From positions 1 through 64,000 of the forward strand of contig DWVE01000056.1 in the NCBI GenBank assembly GCA_019120375.1: a stretch of 64,000 nt of DNA, read 5' to 3'. Shown one piece after another: positions 49,875 through 57,241 of the stretch (positions are counted from its first letter, which is position 1; the number at the start of each line of letters is the position of its first letter). Below the pieces are notes generated by a model that was not told the origin of the DNA, ran no database searches, and saw only the letters and a program-made list of their open reading frames with translations. The stretch is from Allofournierella_A excrementavium. Lineage in GTDB: Bacteria; Bacillota; Clostridia; Oscillospirales; Ruminococcaceae. Made by a program: the position numbers and the translations under genes.

Positions 49875-50600
49875 TCAGGCCAGCCGGCCGTCCACCACCT
49901 CCGCGTCCCGGGCGTTTTCGGCAACAGTGGAAGGTCCACCGGGGAAGACACAGGCGCCCGTTTCCTCCGCGATATTTCCGCCTTTGGGCGTGCCGACCGG
50001 CTCAAAGCCTTCGGTCTCGCTGTTCCACTCATAAACCGTGCAAACGTCCTCCGGGGTGACGAACAAGACCTTTTCTCCCGTCAGATACACCGCGCCGTCC
50101 TCTTCAATGACGGGCAGGCCTGTTTTTATTGGTTCCCATGCCGCGCCGCTGACCTTGTACAAGTCAAGGGTATAAGAAGTAAGCCCCTGGTGGGTGGCAG
50201 CGCCCAGATAAAAGATCCGTTCTGTTCCGTCGGCGGCGGGGAAAAAGGAGACCTGCACATCGTCCGCCATGAGATCGCACCCGGCGACTACTTCCAAATC
50301 GTCGGCGGCGTACACGACGCCCAGCGTCCGGTCCAGGCCCTCCACATGCGCCGGCGCGTCATACCTGAACAGCGCGCACAATTCCTCTGCGTCGGGCGAG
50401 GAAAAACTGCCGTAATGCACGCTTTCCAGCGTGAGGGCCCGGGGCGAACCGTGCGCTTCTTCCGCCAGCGGCGCCGCGCCGCTCAGCAGGCGCTGCTCCA
50501 ACGATCGCGCGGCATTTTGTGAAGCGTCTCCGCTTTTGCAGGCGGAAAGAAAAAGCACCAGTGCCAGCACCGCAGACAGGGCCGCTGATTTTGTTCTCAT
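49875..50600 (-). CDS. Lipoprotein B, probably prematurely terminated
   Basis: This 241-residue protein starts at ATG 50600 (AAAGGGG upstream), with signal peptide and lipobox LFLSACKSG. The body is beta-rich (LTSYTLDLYKVSGAAWEPI, VYLTGEKVLFVTPEDV, CTVYEWNSETEGFEPVG). It stops at VVDGRLA, but plausible coding sequence continues in frame beyond the stop (see 49628-49874), so the native protein may have been about 80 residues longer. I recognise no domain. It lies between the two paralogous lipoproteins A and A'. Confidence 0.7.
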   Translation of the reverse strand: MRTKSAALSAVLALVLFLSACKSGDASQNAARSLEQRLLSGAAPLAEEAHGSPRALTLESVHYGSFSSPDAEELCALFRYDAPAHVEGLDRTLGVVYAADDLEVVAGCDLMADDVQVSFFPAADGTERIFYLGAATHQGLTSYTLDLYKVSGAAWEPIKTGLPVIEEDGAVYLTGEKVLFVTPEDVCTVYEWNSETEGFEPVGTPKGGNIAEETGACVFPGGPSTVAENARDAEVVDGRLA

Positions 50601-50622
50601 GGTCTGTTTTCCCCTTTCTCGG

Positions 50623-50740
50623 TCAAACGTGGGCGGCAGTGCGGGACCCGTCCAGCCGCCAGCCGTCATCGGTTTTCACCATGCGGATGGGATGGCGAAC
50701 ACTTCCATCTCCCCACCTTCGCCGCTCCGGCCGCCCGGTG
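50623..50740 (-). pseudogene. 3' remnant of an unidentified gene
   Basis: Between two lipoprotein genes a start-less frame reads RWGDGSVRHPIRMVKTDDGW then RLDGSRTAAHV and a TGA at 50623. The MVKTDDGWRLDG phrase resembles the last strands of small NTF2-like or lipoprotein domains. Upstream it fades into sequence after the stop of the A' gene. Confidence 0.4.
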
Positions 50741-50782
50741 AAACAGCCTTTGTTGAACCTGCGGCCCGGCGTGTTCAATCGG

Positions 50783-52015
50783 TCAGAGCAGAGAATAATC
50801 CTCGTAGGCCAGGTTGGTGAATTCCCGCCAGTTCGGGCGGTCGTTCCAGTAATCCGCCTTGTCCATCATGGCGTAGTGGCTGAGGAAGGCCTCGTTCTCG
50901 AAGGGCACGCCGTCGGGGGTGTAGTCCTGGTATTTAACGGGAATGCCGCCCAGTTTGACCAGATACCCCTCCGGCGTGACGGCGGCGACGGTCACCGGCT
51001 TGCCCTCGTCCTCCATGCCGGGGCGGAACACCTCGCCGGTGGCGAGACAGAGGGCGATGCGGTCGTAGTCCTCCTCGCCCGGGCCGGACAAGGTGACCGA
51101 GAGATACCCGTCCACAAACTCGTTGACGGCGGTCTCGGTCCAGTCGCCGGCAGGCAGGCTGCGGCCGGTGCTCTGCCGCTGGCCGGATGCCGCATCATAG
51201 CGGCAGATCTTGCTGCCCTCCAGACAATAGATGGTCCCGCTGGTGTCGTCCAGGCACCAGGTCTCATCCTCGATGTCGAAAGGGATGGGCTCCAGTGCGT
51301 CCTGCTCGACGTCATAGAGGCAGAGCCGCCGCTCTTTTTCGGGTTCGCGCAGAATCAAAATGGGGCCTCGGGCGCACGCCCCGGTGAGCTGCACCGCGCT
51401 CGCCCCCTCGAAGTCCAGCCGCCGCCGGATGGTGCCGGCGTCAAAATCCACCTCGGCCAGATACCACTCTTCGCTCGTGTCCTCTTTCACCTGGCACAGG
51501 GTGGTCAGCATCTTGTCTTCCCCCAGGATGGCGCAGCCGCCGAAGAGCCTTGTGTCGGAGGGCAGGGGCACCGTTTGCCGCCCCTGGCCGCTGTGTTCCA
51601 TGCGCATCAGATACCCCGCTTCCAGGGCTTCGTCGTTCGCGAACGGGCAGGTGTCTTTCAGCACATAGAGGTGACGGCTGTCCGCCAGCGCCCAGGCGCC
51701 GCCCACCACCGTGGGCAGAAAGCTGGTGTCGCTCTCGTCCCGGTGGTCGGAGTTTGGCTGGCTGGAAAGATAGACGCACTGCATGGTCCCGTAGTCATAG
51801 TAGACAAGATTGCCCGTTCCGTCGCCGTGCAGCACGATGTCGTAAAAGCCGGCAGCGGTGGAGGCCGAGGACAGATACTCCACCTGCGGAGGGTCGGGCG
51901 AAGGACTTGGAGCCGCAGAAGAGGCGGGGTGCTCGGCCGCGGCCCCGCCGCATCCGAACAGGCAGGCCGCAAGACACAGCGGGACAAGCAGGCGGGCAGA
52001 AGCAGCGGCGTTCAT
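50783..52015 (-). CDS. Lipoprotein, paralogue A' of the beta-propeller-like family
   Basis: This 410-residue protein has lipobox LFGCGG (Cys22) and a short Ser/Pro linker. It is alignable along its length with the gene at 48446-49606: FYDIVLHGDGTGNLVYYDY, RHLYVLKD, WYLAEVDFDAGTIRRRLDFE, ACARGPIL, RLCLYDVEQDALEPIPF, RIALCLATGEVFRPGMED and LSHYAMMDKADYWNDRPNWR. The repeated blade-like strands suggest a propeller. Function is unknown. The pair probably arose by local duplication. Confidence 0.8.
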   Translation of the reverse strand: MNAAASARLLVPLCLAACLFGCGGAAAEHPASSAAPSPSPDPPQVEYLSSASTAAGFYDIVLHGDGTGNLVYYDYGTMQCVYLSSQPNSDHRDESDTSFLPTVVGGAWALADSRHLYVLKDTCPFANDEALEAGYLMRMEHSGQGRQTVPLPSDTRLFGGCAILGEDKMLTTLCQVKEDTSEEWYLAEVDFDAGTIRRRLDFEGASAVQLTGACARGPILILREPEKERRLCLYDVEQDALEPIPFDIEDETWCLDDTSGTIYCLEGSKICRYDAASGQRQSTGRSLPAGDWTETAVNEFVDGYLSVTLSGPGEEDYDRIALCLATGEVFRPGMEDEGKPVTVAAVTPEGYLVKLGGIPVKYQDYTPDGVPFENEAFLSHYAMMDKADYWNDRPNWREFTNLAYEDYSLL

Positions 52016-52052
52016 CGTGGCAGCCTCCTTTCTTTTTTCACCCCGAAGGGCC

Positions 52053-53090
52053 TCAGCCGGCCGCGCCGCTCTCCGGCGCGGGGGTGGGGTCCAGCATGCC
52101 CAGCTCCTCCATGGCCTTGCGCTCCTTTTCCGCTATTTCGGCGGCGGCTTCGGCGTTGGGGATGAAGGGCCCGCCCACCGGCGCGCCGTCGTTCGGGTCG
52201 GGCATGTAGCAGCGGATGGTGTAGCTTTCCAGCGCAAGGCCGGGCACTCCCTCGTTGAGCCGGTGGCTCAGCACGCACCGGCAGTCCACCCGCAGTTCCA
52301 GCAGGGTGCCGGCGTAATGGACACTGTCCACTTCGGTGAAGGTGGCTTCCAGCACGCCGGGCAGCGTTTCAAGTTGTTCGGCCAGGGCCGGGTCGGGGGC
52401 CGCAGTGTTGTTGAAGAGCACTGCCATCCGGTACTCGCCTTCCACATCGTTGTTCCAGACGGGCGGGAAGTAGAGTTCCGTTCCCGTCCAGCTCTCGTTT
52501 TCTTCGGCGGGTTCAAACCGGAAGGTCACCGCGTCCTCCCCCACCGTGCATTCGCCGAAGGTATAGTGGTCATCCACGGTGGAGCACTCCCGGCCGTAAA
52601 CGCCCTGGGGGTAGACGAACTCGTTGTTTTCATAGCTCGCCGTTTCGCCGGTCCCAAGGTCCACCTTGAACACGCCCATGCCGTTATGCATGACCTCGTC
52701 GCCCCCGTGGATGACGCCGTCGGTGAGGACATTCAGCAGGCCCGCGTCGTCCACATACATCCCGGTGACGGAACTGTTGTCCGGCAGGGTGATGTAAAAG
52801 GCGCTGCCGTCCGGCTTTTCCACCAGCAGCGCGGCCGCGTCCGGCAGTTCCAGCGAGGAGTAGACGGTGCACTCCAGAAAATCGTTCACCTCATAGCTGC
52901 TTTCGAAGCGGGTGGTCTCGATGTCCACGCCGCATTGGCCCAGCAGGGCACGGATGTGGTCCTGCTCCCCTTCCCCGGCCGGGGCGGCAGGCGCGGAGGT
53001 GCTTTCCATGCTTTCTGCGGGGGGCGGCGCGGCGCAGGCCGAAAGGGCCAGCAGAGCCGCGGCGAGGGCGAGGCACAGTGTTTTTTTCAT
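52053..53090 (-). CDS. Lipoprotein of unknown function
   Basis: This 345-residue protein starts at ATG 53090 with AAAGGAGGG 8 bases upstream; the longer frame reaches into the rfbB region and is not used. The signal peptide ends in lipobox ALSACAA (Cys19), followed by a Pro/Ala/Ser linker. The body has strands such as SAFYITLPDNSSVTGMYVDD and GVFKVDLGTGETASYENNEF, somewhat like the A/A' proteins but not clearly homologous. It is first in the minus-strand lipoprotein series. No obvious promoter is visible in 53091-53200. Confidence 0.75.
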   Translation of the reverse strand: MKKTLCLALAAALLALSACAAPPPAESMESTSAPAAPAGEGEQDHIRALLGQCGVDIETTRFESSYEVNDFLECTVYSSLELPDAAALLVEKPDGSAFYITLPDNSSVTGMYVDDAGLLNVLTDGVIHGGDEVMHNGMGVFKVDLGTGETASYENNEFVYPQGVYGRECSTVDDHYTFGECTVGEDAVTFRFEPAEENESWTGTELYFPPVWNNDVEGEYRMAVLFNNTAAPDPALAEQLETLPGVLEATFTEVDSVHYAGTLLELRVDCRCVLSHRLNEGVPGLALESYTIRCYMPDPNDGAPVGGPFIPNAEAAAEIAEKERKAMEELGMLDPTPAPESGAAG

Positions 53091-53198
53091 GGGGAGATAC
53101 CCTCCTTTTCTTTTGTTGAGGTCTCTGCCTTGTGAACGGCGGGGCAGGGCCGAAAAATCGCCTTTTTGCTCGGAGTTTGCCGCTTTCTCCCTTTTGCA

Positions 53199-53234
53199 CA
53201 AAAAGGCCCGCATGCCTTGCATGCGGGCCTTTGG
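53199..53234 (-). terminator. Terminator of the rfb operon
   Basis: The stem AAAGGCCCGCATGC / GCATGCGGGCCTTT is followed on the minus strand by TT. It lies 78 bases beyond rfbB and separates it from the lipoprotein genes. Confidence 0.8.
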
Positions 53235-53311
53235 TTTGCTTTGGTGGACAGCCCGCCTTTTGAAACAGCCGGAATGCCAAGGGAAAGCAATGATTATACC
53301 AAATATAATAT

Positions 53312-54370
53312 TCAGCGGTTTTTGTACATCTCTTCGTAGTACTTCTGGTAGTTGCCGCTGGTGACGTTGTTCATCCACTCTTCGTGGGCCAGGTACCAGT
53401 CGATGGTCTTGACGATGCCCACCTCAAAGGTGGTCTCGGGGTACCAGCCCAGCTCGTTCTTGATCTTGGTGGGGTCGATGCCGTAGCGGCGGTCGTGGCC
53501 CAGGCGGTCGGCCACATACTTGATGAGGCCCTCGTCGATGCCGTCGTCCTGCAGGCGGTCGTGCAGCTGGGCGATGATGGTCTTGACGATGAAGATGTTG
53601 GGCCGCTCGTTGTGGCCGCCCACGTTGTACACTTCGCCGTCGCGGCCGCCGTTCGCCACCATGTCGATGGCCTTGCAGTGGTCCTCCACATACAGCCAGT
53701 CACGCACGTTCATGCCGTCGCCGTAGACCGGCAGCTGCTTGTGGTGCTTGACGTTGTTGATCATCAGCGGGATGAGCTTTTCGGGGAACTGGTAGGGGCC
53801 GTAGTTGTTGGAGCAGCGGGTGATGTTCACCGGCATGCCGTAGGTGTCGTGGAAGGCCATCACAAACATGTCGGCGCTGGCCTTGCTGCTGGAATAGGGG
53901 CTGTGGGGGCACAGCGGGGTGGTCTCCATGAAGTAGCCGTCCTCGCCCAGGCTGCCGTAGACCTCGTCGGTGGACACCTGCAGGTACTTCTTGCCCTCGG
54001 CCCACTTGCCGTCTTTCAGCCAGGCGTTCTTGGCGCACTGCAGCAGGTTCACGGTGCCCAGCACGTTGGTCTCCACGAAGATCTCGGGGTTGGTGATGCT
54101 GCGGTCCACGTGGCTCTCGGCGGCGAAGTTGATGACATAGTCGAAGTCGTATTTCTCGAACAGGCTCGTCACCAGCGCCCGGTCACAGATGTCGCCCTGC
54201 ACGAACACGTGGCGCTCGTCGCCCTCCACGTCCTTCAGGTTCTCCAGGTTGCCGGCGTAGGTCAGCTTGTCCAGGTTTACAAGGAGTATATCCTTGTATT
54301 TATTCAGCATATAGTAAACAAAGTTGGAACCAATGAAGCCGGCGCAGCCGGTGATGAGGTATTTTTTCAT
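53312..54370 (-). CDS. rfbB: dTDP-glucose 4,6-dehydratase
   Basis: This 352-residue extended SDR makes dTDP-4-keto-6-deoxyglucose. The NAD motif is GCAGFIGSNFVYY, with the first Gly-Gly replaced by Gly-Cys. The active site has STDEVYGSLG and YSSSKASADM (Tyr/Lys), plus NNYGPYQFPEKLIPL typical of RmlB. It is third in rfbA-rfbD-rfbB and ends at a terminator. Confidence 0.97.
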   Translation of the reverse strand: MKKYLITGCAGFIGSNFVYYMLNKYKDILLVNLDKLTYAGNLENLKDVEGDERHVFVQGDICDRALVTSLFEKYDFDYVINFAAESHVDRSITNPEIFVETNVLGTVNLLQCAKNAWLKDGKWAEGKKYLQVSTDEVYGSLGEDGYFMETTPLCPHSPYSSSKASADMFVMAFHDTYGMPVNITRCSNNYGPYQFPEKLIPLMINNVKHHKQLPVYGDGMNVRDWLYVEDHCKAIDMVANGGRDGEVYNVGGHNERPNIFIVKTIIAQLHDRLQDDGIDEGLIKYVADRLGHDRRYGIDPTKIKNELGWYPETTFEVGIVKTIDWYLAHEEWMNNVTSGNYQKYYEEMYKNR

Positions 54371-54391
54371 GGGGGATTTCCCTTTCCTTTC

Positions 54392-55300
54392 TTATTTCAG
54401 GCCGTTTTCGCCGTCCCAGTGGTCGAAGTAGCATTTCAGCGCATCCTGCCAGGGGCGCATCTCGTTGCCCACGGTGCAGGCCAGCATGCGGTTTTCCAGG
54501 GCGCTCCAGGCGGGGCGCTTTGCCGCCGCGGGGTGCTTTGCGGCGTATTCGGCGCTGGTGCAGGGGGACACTTCCGCGTCCACTCCGGCCAGCCGGATGA
54601 TCTCCTTGGCGAAATCATACCAGCTGCAAACGCCCTCGCCGGTGCAGTGGTAGACACCGTAGTCGTGGCTCACCGCCAGCTTGAGGATGTGATGGGCCAG
54701 ATCCTCAGCGTTGGTGGGGTTGCCCAGCTGGTCGTTCACCACTTCCAGCTTGCCGAACTTCTTGCCGGCGTTCACCATGGTCTTGACGAAGTTCTTGCCG
54801 TTGTAGCCGTAGAGCCAGGCGGTGCGCACGATAAAGAAGCGGTGGCAGAAGCAGCGCACATATTCCTCGCCCAGGGCCTTGGTGCGGCCGTAGGCGCTCA
54901 CCGGGCCGATGGGGCAGCTCTCGTCCAGGGGGGCGTCGCCCTCGCCGCTGAAGACATAGTCGGTGGAGACGTGGATGAGCCGCGCGCCCACCCGCTCGGC
55001 CGCCTGGGCCAGATGCGAAGCGCCCATGGCGTTCACCTTGAAGGCGGCGTCCAGGTTGGTTTCGCAGCCGTCCACGTTGGTGAAGGCGGCGCAGCTGATG
55101 ATGGTGTCCGGCTGGTGGCGGCGCACAAAGGCGATGGTGGCCGTGCGGTCGGTGATGTCCAGTTCGGGCACGTCGGTGGAGAGGACAGTGGCGTTTTTCA
55201 GCCGCTCGGGCAGAGGGCCCAGGCTGCTGCCGCCCTCTTTCAGCTGCCGCTGCAATTCGGTGCCCAGCTGACCGCTGGCGCCGGTGATGAGGATCTTCAT
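54392..55300 (-). CDS. rfbD: dTDP-4-dehydrorhamnose reductase
   Basis: This 302-residue SDR performs the last step to dTDP-L-rhamnose. It shows ILITGASGQLGTELQ, VSTDYVFSGEG, YGRTKALGEE (catalytic Tyr/Lys) and VRTAWLYG. ATG 55300 is the first residue of the canonical N-terminus. rfbB follows 21 bases on. Confidence 0.96.
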   Translation of the reverse strand: MKILITGASGQLGTELQRQLKEGGSSLGPLPERLKNATVLSTDVPELDITDRTATIAFVRRHQPDTIISCAAFTNVDGCETNLDAAFKVNAMGASHLAQAAERVGARLIHVSTDYVFSGEGDAPLDESCPIGPVSAYGRTKALGEEYVRCFCHRFFIVRTAWLYGYNGKNFVKTMVNAGKKFGKLEVVNDQLGNPTNAEDLAHHILKLAVSHDYGVYHCTGEGVCSWYDFAKEIIRLAGVDAEVSPCTSAEYAAKHPAAAKRPAWSALENRMLACTVGNEMRPWQDALKCYFDHWDGENGLK

Positions 55301-55322
55301 CTGCGTTCCTTCCTTCTTTTGC

Positions 55323-56210
55323 TCAATAGCGGATCTTGGCGTCGGCCACACGCTTCAGGTGCTCGCCGTAGGGGCTCTTGCCGTAGCGCCCGGCGCTTTC
55401 CAGCAGTTTTTCCTTGCTGATCCAGCCGTTCTTGTAGGCAATTTCCTCGGGGGCGCTGATCTTGATGCCCTGGCGTTTTTCCACCATGCGCACAAAGTCG
55501 GCGGCGTCCACCAGACTGTCCATGGTGCCGGTGTCCAGCCAGGCGAAGCCCCGGCCCAGCAGCTGCACGTCCAGCTTGCCCTCTTCCAGATACATGGCGT
55601 TCAGGGTGGTGATCTCCAGCTCGCCCCGGGCGCTGGGCTTGACCTGTTTGGCCTGGGCGCTGACCCGGTTGTCGTAGAAGTACAGGCCGGTGATGGCGTA
55701 GTTGCTCTTGGGCTCCTTGGGTTTTTCCTCCACGCTGATGACCTTGCCGTCCTCGTCGAACTCCACGATGCCGAAGCGCTCGGGGTCGTTGACGTAGTAG
55801 CCGAACACAGTGGCGCGGCCGTTCTGCTCGGCGTTGGCCACCGCAGCCTTGAGGATGCGGGAGAAGCCGTTGCCGTAGAAGATATTGTCGCCCAAAATCA
55901 TGGCGCAGCAGTCGTCGCCGATGAACTCTTCGCCCAGCAGGAAAGCCTGGGCCAGACCGTCGGGGCTGGGCTGCACCTTGTAGGACAGGCGCAGACCGTA
56001 CTGGCTGCCGTCGCCCAAGAGATGCTCGAAGCGGGGGGTGTCCTCAGGGGTGGAGATGATGAGGATGTCCTGGATGCCCGCCAGCATCAGGGTGGACAGG
56101 GGGTAGTAGATCATGGGCTTGTCGTACACCGGCAGCAGCTGCTTGGAGGTGACCATGGTCAGGGGATACAGACGGGTGCCGGCGCCGCCGGCCAGAATGA
56201 TGCCTTTCAT
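55323..56210 (-). CDS. rfbA: Glucose-1-phosphate thymidylyltransferase
   Basis: This 295-residue nucleotidyltransferase makes dTDP-glucose. The signature GIILAGGAGTRLYPLTMVTS, the QLLPVYDKPMIYYPLSTLM segment, and ILGDNIFYG are intact. It is the first rfb gene and lies 121 bases after the GT2 gene in the same direction. It could share that promoter. Confidence 0.97.
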   Translation of the reverse strand: MKGIILAGGAGTRLYPLTMVTSKQLLPVYDKPMIYYPLSTLMLAGIQDILIISTPEDTPRFEHLLGDGSQYGLRLSYKVQPSPDGLAQAFLLGEEFIGDDCCAMILGDNIFYGNGFSRILKAAVANAEQNGRATVFGYYVNDPERFGIVEFDEDGKVISVEEKPKEPKSNYAITGLYFYDNRVSAQAKQVKPSARGELEITTLNAMYLEEGKLDVQLLGRGFAWLDTGTMDSLVDAADFVRMVEKRQGIKISAPEEIAYKNGWISKEKLLESAGRYGKSPYGEHLKRVADAKIRY

Positions 56211-56331
56211 ACCATTCGCTCCTTATTCGGGCGCGTGCGCGCCCTTCGTTTTTGCGGCTTACCACAAAGCGGAGCCACTTCCGCTGTTTACGATTTTGAG
56301 GGCCGCGCCGAAGCCGGCGGGCCGCAGGCCT

Positions 56332-57090
56332 TTACAGCCGGAAACCCCACTTGCAGAAATAGCGGCCCATGCTTTTGAGCTGCTGCAAAAAGGGTTTGAG
56401 GCTTTTCTGGGGCGCGCGGTGCCAGGCGTGGCAGGCGGTGAACTGGGGCAGGTAGTAAACAAGGCCCTTGCGCCGCGCCTTCTGGGTGATGTCCGCGTCC
56501 TCCACATACATGAAGTATTTTTCGTCGAAGCCGCCGATGGCCTTGAACACGGCGGTGCGCATGCAGAAAAAGCTGCCGGTGCAGAACTCGATGGGGGTGG
56601 GTCTCGAGAGGTCCTCGTCCAGCATGGCGTAGTGGTCGCCGAAGCGTTTGAGGCCCGGCACCCCCTGCCGCGCGGCGAGGCCCAGCACGCCGGGCTTGCG
56701 CTTGGGCAGCACCTGCTCGTGCCCGTCGGGGAAGGTGAGCCGCGGGGTGGCCATCACCGCCTCGGGGTGTTCTTCCAGCCAGCCGCACAGCCCGCCCAGC
56801 ACGTCGCTCTCCACGAAAATGTCGGGGTTGAGCACGAAGTGATAGTCGCTGTCCAGCAGGGGCAGCACCTTGTTGTGGCCCGCGCCGAAGCCCAGGTTCT
56901 CGGACAGGCGCAGCACGGTCACGTTCTCCGGCCAGGGGTGGGCGGCCAGAACTTCGCCCGCGCCGTCGGGGCTGGCGTTATCCACAAGATAAAGAGTGAG
57001 GGGCGCGGCGGTGTGCCGCAGCACCGATTCGGCGGCGCGGATGACCTCGTCGGCCCCGCCGTAGCTCACGATGCAGGCGCTGATCTTCAA
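56332..57090 (-). CDS. Family 2 glycosyltransferase (rhamnosyltransferase-like)
   Basis: This 252-residue cytoplasmic GT-A enzyme has SACIVSYGGADEVIRAAESV at the N-terminus, VDNASPDGAGEVL, FVLNPDIFV (DXD-like position), CTGSFFCMRTAVFKAIGGFD and YVEDADITQKARRKG. This pattern matches WbbL/RfbF-type rhamnosyltransferases, consistent with the dTDP-rhamnose genes downstream. The start is TTG 57090 with a purine-rich site upstream; the longer frame runs through the promoter at 57131-57159. Confidence 0.88.
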   Translation of the reverse strand: MKISACIVSYGGADEVIRAAESVLRHTAAPLTLYLVDNASPDGAGEVLAAHPWPENVTVLRLSENLGFGAGHNKVLPLLDSDYHFVLNPDIFVESDVLGGLCGWLEEHPEAVMATPRLTFPDGHEQVLPKRKPGVLGLAARQGVPGLKRFGDHYAMLDEDLSRPTPIEFCTGSFFCMRTAVFKAIGGFDEKYFMYVEDADITQKARRKGLVYYLPQFTACHAWHRAPQKSLKPFLQQLKSMGRYFCKWGFRL

Positions 57091-57130
57091 CGCGCCGCCC
57101 CCTTCCGAAATCACAGAAATAGTCGAGTAT

Positions 57131-57159
57131 AGTATACCACAAAGGAGCCGCCGGGGCAA
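57131..57159 (-). promoter_or_regulatory. Promoter of the GT2-rfbADB run
   Basis: On the minus strand TTGCCC (57154-57159) and TATACT (57131-57136) are separated by 17 bases. A second overlapping TATACT lies at 57126-57131. Confidence 0.65.
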
Positions 57160-57193
57160 CATGGAAGGTGCCCGCCGCGCCCCGCGGCACAGA

Positions 57194-57227
57194 AAAAGCC
57201 GCCGCACCCATCCGGGTGCGGCGGCTC
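57194..57227 (-). terminator. Terminator of pnp
   Basis: A 13-bp stem AGCCGCCGCACCC / GGGTGCGGCGGCT is followed on the minus strand by five T. Confidence 0.9.
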
Positions 57228-57241
57228 TTGTTTTATCTTGC

